Positions 40,248 to 48,623 of a stretch of 64,000 nucleotides of DNA are shown here, piece by piece (the first letter of the stretch is position 1; each line of letters begins with the position of its first letter). This DNA comes from DATKBT01 sp035546295. GTDB lineage: Bacteria > Acidobacteriota > Thermoanaerobaculia > Multivoradales > Multivoraceae. The notes beneath the pieces are model-generated. The model was not told where the DNA came from. It saw only the letters and a program-made list of their open reading frames with translations, and searched no databases. Made by a program: the position numbers and the translations under genes. The stretch is taken from contig DATKBT010000125.1 in NCBI GenBank assembly GCA_035546295.1, positions 1 through 64,000 of the forward strand. The letters run 5' to 3'.

Positions 40248-40253
40248 ATTGTA
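40248..40253 (-). promoter_or_regulatory. -10-like TACAAT before the ABC-gshA operon
   Basis: On the minus strand TACAAT is followed by 7 nt and the ATG of the ABC ATPase gene, with no Shine-Dalgarno. An AT-richer GATACGTGTATG stretch sits directly upstream. Confidence 0.45.
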
Positions 40254-40318
40254 CATACACGTATCTCATGACGGATCCCGTGACGGCCTGTTAGCCTCGC
40301 GCTCCGGGAGAGACGCCG

Positions 40319-41020
40319 ATGATCGACCTCTACTACTGGCCGACCCCCAATGGATGGAAGATCACCATCTTCCTGGAGGAGGCCGGGCTCGACTATCGGG
40401 TCGTTCCGATCAACATCGCCAAGGGAGAGCAGTTCGCGGCCGAATTCCTCGCCATCAGCCCCAACAACAAGATCCCGGCGATCGTCGACTCCGACGGTCC
40501 CGGCGGCGCTCCGATCTCGGTCTTCGAGTCCGGCGCCATCTTGCTCTACCTCGGCGAGAAGACCGGCGAGTTCCTCCCGGCCGAGCCGCGCGAGCGCCTC
40601 GAGGTGCTCCAGTGGTTGATGTTCCAGATGGGCCACGTCGGCCCGATGTTCGGCCAGAACCACCACTTCCGCATGTATGCCCCATCCGATCAGGACGTGA
40701 GCTACCCGCGCGACCGCTATCAGAACGAGACGCTGCGGCTCTACGGGGTGCTCGACCGCCGGCTGCAGAACCGCGAGTTCGTCGCCGGCGACTACTCGAT
40801 CGCCGACATGGCGGTCTTCCCCTGGACCGTGCCCTACAAGCGGCAGGGGGTCCTGATGGAGGACTTCCCGCACCTGCGCCGCTGGTTCAACCAGGTGAAG
40901 GAGCGGCCCGCAGTCCAGCGCGCGATCGACGTCGGCAAGGACCTGCGCAAGCAGAACCTGGTCGACGACGACCAGGCGCGCGAGGTCCTGTTCGGCTCCA
41001 AGCAGTACGAGCGACGGTGA
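40319..41020 (+). CDS. Glutathione S-transferase family protein (YfcG/YghU, Nu class)
   Basis: The 233-residue protein aligns with YfcG-like transferases: MIDLYYWPTPNGWKITIFLEE (1-20, TPNG active-site loop), ISPNNKIPAIVD (about 45-56), the glutathione-binding FESGAILLYLGEKTG (about 68-82) and the helical domain with GPMFGQNHHF and NREFVAGDYSIADMAVFPW. Nu-class enzymes use Thr and Asn of the TPNG loop rather than a Tyr and act mainly as disulfide-bond reductases with glutathione. GGGAGA lies 7 nt upstream of the ATG. It sits divergent from the ABC-gshA operon, within the glutathione gene block. Confidence 0.92.
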   Translation: MIDLYYWPTPNGWKITIFLEEAGLDYRVVPINIAKGEQFAAEFLAISPNNKIPAIVDSDGPGGAPISVFESGAILLYLGEKTGEFLPAEPRERLEVLQWLMFQMGHVGPMFGQNHHFRMYAPSDQDVSYPRDRYQNETLRLYGVLDRRLQNREFVAGDYSIADMAVFPWTVPYKRQGVLMEDFPHLRRWFNQVKERPAVQRAIDVGKDLRKQNLVDDDQAREVLFGSKQYERR

Positions 41021-41043
41021 CGATGGCGCACCGCCCGCCGCAG

Positions 41044-41049
41044 TAAGAT
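41044..41049 (+). promoter_or_regulatory. -10-like TAAGAT before the gene at 41086
   Basis: TAAGAT lies 36 nt before the ATG, with CTGGAGA between. The layout resembles that before the aminotransferase gene at 11766. Confidence 0.35.
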
Positions 41050-41085
41050 CGCGGCCGCTTCCGCCGCCGACTCGCTGGAGACTTC

Positions 41086-42516
41086 ATGAACAAGCACGCC
41101 CTCACCTTCTCGCTCGCTCTCCTCCTGTTCGCCGGGGCCGAGCTCTCCGGCCAGCCGCCGGCGGCGGAGCCCACGCTGCAGGACATCCTCGACCGTCACG
41201 TCGAGGCGCGCGGCGGGCTGGAGGAGATCAGGGCGGTCCACAGCCTGGCGATGACGGGCGCGGTCCTGGCGCAGGGGATGGAGCTGCCGATGGAGGCGTT
41301 GCGCCAGCGTCCGAACAAGTTCGTCACCCGGATCGACTTCCAGGGGATGTCGATCGTCCAGGCCTACGACGGCGAGATCGCGTGGGGGACCAATCCCATG
41401 ATGGGAATCGTCGAGCCGGAGCTGCTGCCGGAGGCGGAGGCGGCGCTGTTCTCGCTCCAGGCCGACTTCGACGGGCCGCTGATCGACGCCCGCCGCGAGC
41501 GCATCGAGCTCGAGCTGGTGGGCAAGGAGACGGTTCGCGATCGCGAGGCCTGGCGGATCGGGATCACCTACCCGGGGGGCCAGGAGGAGAGCGCGTTCCT
41601 CGACGCCGAGACCTATCTCGAGCTCCGCCGCCTCGGCCAGACCGCGGCGCAGGGCGTGGTCTCCGAAGTCGCCACCGACTTTCTCGTGTACACCGAAGTC
41701 GAGGGCGTCAAGTACGCCTCGCGCTGGAGCTTCGGCACGCCGATGGGGCCGATCGAGGTGCGCCTCGACGAGATCGTGGCCGACCCCGCCGACTTCGACT
41801 CCGACCGCTTCTACATGCCCGGGCAGGAGGCGGACCCGACTCTCACTCTCGAACAGATCCTCGAACGGCACACTTCGGCGCGCACCAAGCCGGGCGCCGA
41901 AGGCGTCTCGACCCTGCGCGCCACCGGCACGCTCACCGTCTTCGGGCTCAAGCTGCCGCTCACCATGTCGTTCGCCCGGCCGCGCAGCGCCCGGCTCGAG
42001 GCCGACATGCAGGGGGTGTCCCTGGTGCTCGCATTCGACGGCGAGACCGCGTGGACGGTGTCGCCGATGCAGGGGATCACGGAGCCCGAGGCGCTCCCGG
42101 CCGAGGCCGCCGAGGCGATCGCGCTGTTCGCCGACTTCCTGTGGGGGCTGCTCGCCGACCGCGAGGCGAAGGACTGGACGGTAAAGCTCGCCGGCATCGA
42201 CGAGGTCGAGCGCGACCAGGCCTACAAGCTGGCGCTCGAGCGCGACGACGGGCAGGTGCGCGACCTGTTCCTCGGGGGCGAGGATTTCCTCGAGCGCAAG
42301 GTCCACCTCGAGGCGGTGTTCATGGGCTCGCAGCAGGTGATCGACGCCCTGCTCAGCGACTACGTCGAGGTGAACGGCGTGATGGTGCCGAGGAAGATCG
42401 AGATCCTGACCGGGGGAACGCCCGCGGCCACCGTCGAGATCCAGGAGATCGAGACCGGCGTCGAGATCGACCCCGCGATCTTCTCCCTGCCGGCGGCGGC
42501 GACGGGGCAGCCTTGA
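41086..42516 (+). CDS. Secreted protein with two tandem LolA/LolB-like domains
   Basis: The 476-residue protein has a signal peptide (1-23, ending LSGQ) and two homologous halves (about 27-240 and 250-470). Both begin with PTLQDILDRH or LTLEQILERH, followed by a strand pattern, then QGMSIVQAYDGEIAWG..PMMGI.EPE or QGVSLVLAFDGETAWTVSPMQGITEPE, and end with PA.FD or PAIFSLP. This matches the half-barrel of outer-membrane lipoprotein-sorting-like proteins (LolA/LolB/RseB superfamily), which bind hydrophobic ligands. The TGA overlaps the TTG start of the TonB receptor (TTGA), so the pair is cotranslated and may act together in outer-membrane uptake. Confidence 0.75.
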   Translation: MNKHALTFSLALLLFAGAELSGQPPAAEPTLQDILDRHVEARGGLEEIRAVHSLAMTGAVLAQGMELPMEALRQRPNKFVTRIDFQGMSIVQAYDGEIAWGTNPMMGIVEPELLPEAEAALFSLQADFDGPLIDARRERIELELVGKETVRDREAWRIGITYPGGQEESAFLDAETYLELRRLGQTAAQGVVSEVATDFLVYTEVEGVKYASRWSFGTPMGPIEVRLDEIVADPADFDSDRFYMPGQEADPTLTLEQILERHTSARTKPGAEGVSTLRATGTLTVFGLKLPLTMSFARPRSARLEADMQGVSLVLAFDGETAWTVSPMQGITEPEALPAEAAEAIALFADFLWGLLADREAKDWTVKLAGIDEVERDQAYKLALERDDGQVRDLFLGGEDFLERKVHLEAVFMGSQQVIDALLSDYVEVNGVMVPRKIEILTGGTPAATVEIQEIETGVEIDPAIFSLPAAATGQP

Positions 42517-44609
42517 GATCTTCCGCTCCCGTTGCCCTGGCCGTGCTCCTGGTGAGCGCTGGCGCACACGCCCAGGTCGCGGAGCCGGCGACCGATCCCC
42601 CGCAGAACCCGATCCAGGAGACGCTGGTGGTCACCGCCAGCCGCTTCGAGCAGCCGGCCGAGGACGTGCCGACCCACGTGACCGTAATCGAAGGCGAGGA
42701 GATCGCGGCGTCGGGAGCGGTCACCGTCGACGACGCGCTGCGCCAGACTCCGGGCTTCTCGCTCTTCCGCCGCACCGGCTCGGTGGTCGCCCAGCCGACC
42801 ACCCAGGGCGTGTCGCTGCGCAACATCGGCCCGAGCGGGGTCAGCCGCACCCTGGTGCTGCTCGACGGCGCGCCGCTCAACGACCCGTTCGGCGGCTGGG
42901 TCTACTGGAGCCGCGTGTCGCGGGTTGCGCTCGATCGGGTCGAGATCGTGCGCGGCGGCGGCTCGAGTGCCTGGGGGAGCGCCGCGCTGGGCGGAGTGAT
43001 CCAGCTCCTGACGGTCGATCCGGGCGAGGACCGTCTCGATCTGATGGCCGAGGCGGGAGAGCGCGGCACCGGCCACATCGACCTCGGCTGGTCGGACCGC
43101 AACGACCGGCTCGGCTATCGGCTGCACGCCAACGCCTTCGAGACCGACGGCTATCCGGTGGTTCGCGCCGACCAGCGCGGCGTGATCGACGTCCCGGCGT
43201 TCTCCGAGCACCTCGGCCTCGACGGCCGGCTCGATGCCGGTCTCGGCGACTCCGCGAGCTGGTCGGGGCGGCTCGAGCTGTTCGAGGAGGATCGCGGCAA
43301 CGGCACCCCGCTGACCGACAACGACACCGAGCTGCTGTCCACGGTCCACACCTTCGACCTGGTCGCTGGATCGGGCTCGTGGACCGGGCGGCTGTTCTAC
43401 CAGGATCAGGAGTTCGCGGCGACCTTCAGCTCCCAGCAGGACGATCGCAGCAGCGAGACCCCGGCGCTCGACCAGTTCCTGGTCGAGGCCGAGGCCCTCG
43501 GCGGCTCGATCCAATGGACCGGGCTGCTCGGCCGCCACACGCTGGCGGGGGGCGTCGAGGCGCGCGGCACCGAGGGGGCGACCCACGAGAACTACTTCTT
43601 CAGCGCGGGCGCCTTCTCGAACACCCGGCTCGCCGGCGGCGACGAGCTGCTCGGCGGCGCGTGGGTGCAGGACTCGGTGGCGCTCGGCGATCGGTTGACT
43701 CTTTCGATCGGCGGCCGCCTCGACCTCTGGCGCGCCGAGGACGGCGTTCGTCTCCAGCAGTCGATCGCCGACGGCACCGTGCTGCTCGAGCTCGACCTCG
43801 AGGACCGCGAGGAGACCGACTTCAGCCCGCGCGTCGGCCTCGTCTGGGAGGCGGCGGACGCGTGGGAGGTGTCGGGGGCGCTCTATCGCGCGTTCCGGGC
43901 GCCGACGATCAACGAGCTCTTTCGGCCGTTCCGAGTGCGCAACGACATCACCGAAGCCAACGCGGCGCTCGATCCGGAGACCCTGCAGGGGGGCGAGGTC
44001 GGAGCCCGTTACCAGGGCCGCCGCACCCGCTTCTCGAGCTTCCTGTTCGTCGAGGACCTCGACGATCCGATCTCGAACGTGACGATCGGGCTCGGCCCCG
44101 GCGTCGTCCAGCCCTGTGGCTTCGTGCCGGGCGGCGGCTCGTGCCGCCAGCGGCAGAACCTCGGCTCGGTGCGCGTCGAGGGGCTCGAGGTCGATCTCTC
44201 GGTGCGCGCCTCCGACCGCGCCACCGTCGATTTCGCCTGGGCTCACAGCGAGACCGAGGTCCGGTCGGCGCCGAACCAGCCCGAGCTGGTCGGCAAGGCG
44301 CTCGCCCAGGCCCCCGAGGACGTGGTCACCCTGCGACCGCGCTTCGTCGCGGGCCGCTTCGACCTGGCGCTCGCCGCGCGCTGGGTGGACGAGCAGTTCG
44401 ACGACGACCTCAACGAGCGCGTGCTCGACGACGCGACCACCGTCGACCTCTTCACGCGGTTCCGGGCCGGGGGCGCGTGGTCGATCTTCGCCGCCGCCGA
44501 GAACCTGTTCGACGAGGAGGTCGCTGCGGCGCTCACCGGCGACGGGCTGGTCTCGATCGCGGCTCCGCGGCTGCTGCGGATCGGGGTGCGCTTCACGCCG
44601 CAGCGCTGA
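42513..44609 (+). CDS. TonB-dependent outer-membrane receptor
   Basis: The 698-residue protein has a signal peptide (1-21, ending AHAQ), a TonB-box-like ETLVVTASR (about 34-42), a plug domain with VTVDDALRQTPGFSLF, GVSLRNIGPSGVSRTLVLLDGAPLND and VEIVRGGGSSAWGSAALGGVIQL (up to about 170), and a 22-strand barrel ending in a hydrophobic strand (LLRIGVRFTPQR). It resembles vitamin B12/siderophore-type receptors. The substrate is unknown and no transport genes follow. The start is TTG at 42513, the only start that keeps the signal peptide, overlapping the upstream stop. Confidence 0.9.
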   Translation: MRSSAPVALAVLLVSAGAHAQVAEPATDPPQNPIQETLVVTASRFEQPAEDVPTHVTVIEGEEIAASGAVTVDDALRQTPGFSLFRRTGSVVAQPTTQGVSLRNIGPSGVSRTLVLLDGAPLNDPFGGWVYWSRVSRVALDRVEIVRGGGSSAWGSAALGGVIQLLTVDPGEDRLDLMAEAGERGTGHIDLGWSDRNDRLGYRLHANAFETDGYPVVRADQRGVIDVPAFSEHLGLDGRLDAGLGDSASWSGRLELFEEDRGNGTPLTDNDTELLSTVHTFDLVAGSGSWTGRLFYQDQEFAATFSSQQDDRSSETPALDQFLVEAEALGGSIQWTGLLGRHTLAGGVEARGTEGATHENYFFSAGAFSNTRLAGGDELLGGAWVQDSVALGDRLTLSIGGRLDLWRAEDGVRLQQSIADGTVLLELDLEDREETDFSPRVGLVWEAADAWEVSGALYRAFRAPTINELFRPFRVRNDITEANAALDPETLQGGEVGARYQGRRTRFSSFLFVEDLDDPISNVTIGLGPGVVQPCGFVPGGGSCRQRQNLGSVRVEGLEVDLSVRASDRATVDFAWAHSETEVRSAPNQPELVGKALAQAPEDVVTLRPRFVAGRFDLALAARWVDEQFDDDLNERVLDDATTVDLFTRFRAGGAWSIFAAAENLFDEEVAAALTGDGLVSIAAPRLLRIGVRFTPQR

Positions 44610-44666
44610 CCGGCACGACAGGCGCGGTCGCGACGGCTCGTCCAGAGACGGGCCGCGACTCAATCC

Positions 44667-46403
44667 ATGGCCAAGAAGACCACTCGCACGCGGGTCACCG
44701 CGCAGACCCTGAGCAAGAAGCAGCGCGACATCTCGGTCTCCGAGTTCTTCGCCAAGAACCGGCACCTGCTCGGCTTCGACTCGCTGCGCAAGGCGCTCCT
44801 GACCACGGTCAAGGAAGCCGTCGACAACAGCCTCGACGCGTGCGAGGAGGCCGGCATCCTGCCCGAGGTGTGGGTCGCGCTCGAGCCCGGCGAGCAGGAC
44901 AAGCGCTTCGTCGTCACCGTGCGCGACAACGGCCCCGGCATCGTTGCCAAGCAGATCCCGAACATCTTCGGAAAGCTCCTCTACGGCTCGAAGTTCCACT
45001 CGATGAAGCAGAGCCGCGGGCAGCAGGGGATCGGGATCTCGGCGGCCGCGATGTACGGCCAGCTCACCACCGGCAAGCCGATGGCCGTGATCTCGCGCAC
45101 CGGGCCGCGCAAGAAGGCGGTCGCCATGCAGGTGCAGATCGACACCGCCGCCAACAAGCCCCGCACCCACGACGAGCACGAGCTCGACGAGTGGGACCTC
45201 CCGCACGGCACCCAGCTCCGGCTCGAGCTCGAGGCCCAGTACCTCAAGGGCAGGCAGTCGGTCGACGAGTTCCTCCACCAGGTCGCGGTCGCCAACCCTC
45301 ACGCCACCCTCCACTACCGGCCGCCGTCGGGCGAAGAGGTGCACTGGGAGCGGACGGTGGGCGAGAACCCCGAGCCGCCGAGGGAGATCAAGCCGCACCC
45401 GCACGGCGTCGAGCTCGGGGTGCTGATGAAGATGCTCCAGAGCACGAAGCAGAGCACGGTGTCGGCGTTCCTCTCGCGCGACTTCTCCCGCGTCAGCGCG
45501 CGGCTCGCCGGTCAGATCCTCGAGCGCGCCGGCATCCGGGTTCGCGCGCGGCCCAAGGCGATCGCGCGCCAGGAGGTCGACGCGCTCTACCGCGCGATCA
45601 ACGATCCGGCGACCCGGATCATGGCGCCGCCCACCGACTGCCTGTCGCCGATCGGCATGCAGGAGCTGCTCGCGGGCTTGACCCGCGGCGTGCGCGCCGA
45701 GTTCTTCACCGTCGAGACGCGCAAGCCCGCCGTCTACCGCGGCAATCCCTTTCAGGCCGAGGTCGGTCTCGCCTGGGGGGGAGACCTGCCGAGTGACGAC
45801 CTCGCGCGAGTGCTGCGCTTCGCCAATCGCGTGCCGCTGCTCTACCAGGCCGGCGCCTGCTGCATCACCAAGGCCGTCAACGAGGTCGCGTGGAAGAGCT
45901 ATGGCCTCCAACACTCGCGTGGCGCCCTTCCCAACGGGCCGCTGATCGTGTTCGTCCACCTGGCGTCGGTGTGGGTCCCGTTCTCGTCCGAGAGCAAGGA
46001 GGCGGTCGCCGACTACGACGAGATCCGCAAGGAGATCAAGCTCGCGGTGCAAGCGTGCGGCCGCCGCCTCGGCCAGTACGTCAAGCGCCGGCAGCGGGCG
46101 AAGAGCGAGGCCAAGCGCCGGGAGGTCTTCAACGTCTACCTCGAGGAGGTCGTGCGCTGCGTCGAGGCGATCACGGGCGACGAGCAGCCCGACTTTCGCG
46201 ATCACCTGGTCCGGATCAGCCTTCAGAAGACCGAGCTCGCCGAGCTGCTGACCGAGCTCGACGAGCCCGATGCGGGCGAGGAGGAGCTGGCGAGCGCCGA
46301 GAACGTGCTGATCGTGGAGCCAGGGGTCGAGCCCATCGAGCAACTCTCGGAGCAGGAGATGATGGAGCAGGAGGTGGAGCAGGGGATGCTGGATCTGGGC
46401 TGA
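44667..46403 (+). CDS. top6B: DNA topoisomerase VI subunit B
   Basis: The 578-residue protein is a GHKL-ATPase of the topoisomerase VI B family: the N box EAVDNSLDACEEAG (Glu50, Asn54), the G1 box DNGPG (87-91), the G2 box GQQGIGISAAAMY (118-130) and LPHGTQLRLEL (about 178-188). The helix-two-turn-helix and transducer regions follow, with VEVAFAYGG-type sequence replaced by VEVGLAWGG, FANRVPLLYQAGACCITKAV (about 390-409) and HLASVWVPFSSESKEAVADYDEI (about 430-452). Topo VI is an A2B2 enzyme; the A subunit (Spo11-like) makes the breaks. No A gene follows: the next gene is on the other strand. The start ATG is 57 bp after the TonB receptor. Confidence 0.93.
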   Translation: MAKKTTRTRVTAQTLSKKQRDISVSEFFAKNRHLLGFDSLRKALLTTVKEAVDNSLDACEEAGILPEVWVALEPGEQDKRFVVTVRDNGPGIVAKQIPNIFGKLLYGSKFHSMKQSRGQQGIGISAAAMYGQLTTGKPMAVISRTGPRKKAVAMQVQIDTAANKPRTHDEHELDEWDLPHGTQLRLELEAQYLKGRQSVDEFLHQVAVANPHATLHYRPPSGEEVHWERTVGENPEPPREIKPHPHGVELGVLMKMLQSTKQSTVSAFLSRDFSRVSARLAGQILERAGIRVRARPKAIARQEVDALYRAINDPATRIMAPPTDCLSPIGMQELLAGLTRGVRAEFFTVETRKPAVYRGNPFQAEVGLAWGGDLPSDDLARVLRFANRVPLLYQAGACCITKAVNEVAWKSYGLQHSRGALPNGPLIVFVHLASVWVPFSSESKEAVADYDEIRKEIKLAVQACGRRLGQYVKRRQRAKSEAKRREVFNVYLEEVVRCVEAITGDEQPDFRDHLVRISLQKTELAELLTELDEPDAGEEELASAENVLIVEPGVEPIEQLSEQEMMEQEVEQGMLDLG

Positions 46404-46415
46404 GCGGAACGGCTC

Positions 46416-46443
46416 GTCAGTACAGCAGCGTCAGTACAGCAGC
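46416..46443 (-). repeat. 14-bp tandem duplication at the thioredoxin gene stop
   Basis: GTCAGTACAGCAGC occurs at 46416-46429 and 46430-46443. The second copy contains the thioredoxin-gene stop codon (46431-46433); the first places another TGA 14 nt downstream of it. Confidence 0.85.
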
Positions 46444-47294
46444 ATGCGCAGCCGATCGCGGAACTCGTCCGCCAGCGGTTGCCTCGTCCCGACGATCTGG
46501 AAGACGTCGAGCAGCGCCCTCCTCCCGGCCTCGTCGTTCCAGCTCTTGTCGCGCTCGACGACGCCCAGGTAGTGCTCGAGCGCGCCGCGCAGGTCGCCGC
46601 GAGCCAGCGCGTAGCCGCCGAGCGCGAAGCGCGCCTCGAGGTCTTCGTCATCCGCCTCGAGCCGCGATACGCACTCCTGCTCGCTGCCCGTCGAATGCGC
46701 TGCGGCGACCAGCTCGACGCCCCCGATCAGCGCCTGCGCGGCCTCGTGCTGGTCGGCGCCCAGCGGCACCTCCTCGGCGAGCCGGCGCGCCACGTCGAGG
46801 TCGCCGGTGCGCAGGGCGAGCCGCGCCGACCCCAGCCGCGCCGCTTCCTGTCCTGGATCCTCGACCAGCGCCTGCTCGAAGCGCGTCCTCGCGGCGTCGA
46901 GCTCACCGGCGGCCAGCGCGGCCTCGCCTTCGGCCGCCAGGCGATCGGCCGCGCTCGGGCAGTGCGGGCGCAGAAAGGTCCGCACCTGGGCCTCGGGGAG
47001 CGCGCCGACGAAGCCGTCGACCGCCTCGCCGTCTCTGAACACCAGCACGTTGGGAATGCCGCGCACTCCGTAGCGCGCCGCGATCTCGGGGTTCCGGTCG
47101 CTGTCGACCTTGGCCAGCTCGAAGGCGCCGCCGGCCTCGCGGGCGAGGCGCTCGAGGACCGGCCCGAGGGTCCGGCAGGGACCGCACCACGGCGCCCAGA
47201 AGTCGACCAGCACCGGCAGCTCCTGGGATCGCCGCAGCACCAGCTCGTCGAAGGTGTCGGTCGAGACGTCGCAGACGGCGTCGGTGGTCGGCAT
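46431..47294 (-). CDS. Thioredoxin-TPR protein (CnoX/YbbN-like)
   Basis: The 287-residue protein has an N-terminal thioredoxin domain with the full WCGPC active site (C37, C40), the conserved cis-Pro in RGIPNVLVF (about 78-86), and a C-terminal TPR region (about 115-280). This matches the YbbN/CnoX co-chaperone family, which shields oxidised substrates and passes them to GroEL or DnaK. Unlike E. coli CnoX, which lacks the second cysteine, this one has both, so it should be redox active. It is the last gene of a long minus-strand run, 15 bp after the DegT gene. Confidence 0.88.
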   Translation of the reverse strand: MPTTDAVCDVSTDTFDELVLRRSQELPVLVDFWAPWCGPCRTLGPVLERLAREAGGAFELAKVDSDRNPEIAARYGVRGIPNVLVFRDGEAVDGFVGALPEAQVRTFLRPHCPSAADRLAAEGEAALAAGELDAARTRFEQALVEDPGQEAARLGSARLALRTGDLDVARRLAEEVPLGADQHEAAQALIGGVELVAAAHSTGSEQECVSRLEADDEDLEARFALGGYALARGDLRGALEHYLGVVERDKSWNDEAGRRALLDVFQIVGTRQPLADEFRDRLRMLLY

Positions 47295-47309
47295 CGATGT
47301 CCTCGCGGC

Positions 47310-48602
47310 TCAGTGACGTTGGGCGCGCGCGGTTCGCGCTCGGGTGATGCTCTTGCCGGCGGCGCCGCACAGATCCGAGGCGGCGCGCGCGACCTTGTGG
47401 ATCGCCTCGACGATCTGCTCGGCGTCGGCGGTCGGGCCCAGCAGTAGGTGGTGCGGGATCCAGACCGCTTCCGCGGAGGCCAGACGCCGAGCGACCGGAC
47501 AGCTCTCGGGATCGGCGCCCGCCCATCCCGGGAAGCGCTCCGGATCGGGGCGCAGCAGCGGGCTCGCCGGCAGGGACTCGTAGAAGCGGCCGTCGCAGGG
47601 AACCCCCTCGGCGCAGAGGGCGGCGACGAAGGTGTCGCGGTCGACGCTGCGGCCCCGCCCGCGCTCGGCGAACGCCTCGGGCCGGTAGCGGAACACGTAC
47701 TGATAGATCGCGCGGGTGGTGATTCGCCCGTCGGGGCGCAGCCGCTCGAGCCCCGGAATCTCGTCGAGACCGCGGTCGAGGATCTCGGCGCTCTGCGCCC
47801 GCCGTTCGTGCTGCTCGTCGAGCCGCCCGAGCTGGACCTCGAGGATCGCCGCCTGTAGGTCGGTCATCCGGTAGTTGTGGCCGATCGCGGCGACGTCGGT
47901 CCCCCGACCCGGCCGCTGGCGGCCGCAGTTGGCGAGCGCGTGGAGCGCATCGAGCACCTCGGGGCGCGAGGTGGTCACCGCGCCTCCCTCGCCGGACGTC
48001 ATCAGCTTGGTGGTCTGGAAGCTGAACGAGCCGGCGTCGCCGAGCGAGCCGACGCCACGCCCGCGCCAGCGAGCGCCGTGCGCGTGCGCGCAATCCTCGA
48101 GCACTGCGAGCCCACGGCGGGCCGCGATCTCGCCGACGCGGTCCATGTCGGCGATCGTCATCGCCAGGTGGACGGGCACGATCGCCTGGGTGCGCTCGGT
48201 GATCACGGCCTCGATCGCGTCCGGGTCGATGCACCAGGTCTCGGGGTCGACATCGGCGAACACCGGCACGCAGCCCGCGAACAGCGCCGCCGAAGCGGTC
48301 GCCTCGAAGGTGTAGGCGGGCACCACCACCTCGGCCCCCGGCTCCACGCCGAGCGCCTGCAGCGCAATCTCGAGCGACACCGTGCCGTTCGCGACGCACA
48401 GTGCGTGCGCGGCGTCGTGGCGCCGCGCGAAGGCCTCCGCGAAGCGCTCGGCGCAGGTGTTGGGCATCGGGAACCCGCCCCAGTCGCCGTCGCGCAGCGC
48501 CGCCAGCACGGCACGCTCCTCCTCGCCGCCGCGCTCGGGCCACCGCGGCCACGGGTCGGTGCGCACCGGCGGGCCGCCGAGGAGGGCGAGGGGGGAGCTC
48601 AT
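47310..48602 (-). CDS. DegT/DnrJ/EryC1/StrS-family aminotransferase
   Basis: The 430-residue PLP enzyme has CVANGTVSLEIALQALGVEPGAEVVVPAYTFEATASA (about 68-105 in parts), the PLP-stacking LEDCAHAHGA (about 167-176), the Schiff-base Lys in SFQTTKLMTSGEGG (about 192-205) and HNYRMTDLQAAILEVQLGRLDE (about 242-263). The family aminates sugar nucleotides (DegT, StrS) or forms AHBA; the last group shows a similar PW..WP N-terminus with GG-preceded start, which fits MSSPLALLGGPPVRTDPWPRWP. The product cannot be named from context since no sugar or antibiotic genes are present. Confidence 0.85.
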   Translation of the reverse strand: MSSPLALLGGPPVRTDPWPRWPERGGEEERAVLAALRDGDWGGFPMPNTCAERFAEAFARRHDAAHALCVANGTVSLEIALQALGVEPGAEVVVPAYTFEATASAALFAGCVPVFADVDPETWCIDPDAIEAVITERTQAIVPVHLAMTIADMDRVGEIAARRGLAVLEDCAHAHGARWRGRGVGSLGDAGSFSFQTTKLMTSGEGGAVTTSRPEVLDALHALANCGRQRPGRGTDVAAIGHNYRMTDLQAAILEVQLGRLDEQHERRAQSAEILDRGLDEIPGLERLRPDGRITTRAIYQYVFRYRPEAFAERGRGRSVDRDTFVAALCAEGVPCDGRFYESLPASPLLRPDPERFPGWAGADPESCPVARRLASAEAVWIPHHLLLGPTADAEQIVEAIHKVARAASDLCGAAGKSITRARTARAQRH

Positions 48603-48611
48603 GCCGGCCGT

Positions 48612-48617
48612 ATGGTA
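48612..48617 (-). promoter_or_regulatory. -10-like TACCAT before the DegT gene
   Basis: On the minus strand TACCAT lies 9 nt before the ATG at 48602, in the 21-bp gap after the upstream gene. It may be an internal promoter in the run. Confidence 0.3.
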
Positions 48618-48623
48618 GACGCC

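Noticed and set aside
42360..46343. A minus-strand open frame of 1327 codons opposite the TonB receptor and top6B genes
   Set aside because: Its sequence is Arg/Gly/Asp/Leu-rich without domain motifs and is the GC-bias shadow of two well-supported plus-strand genes.
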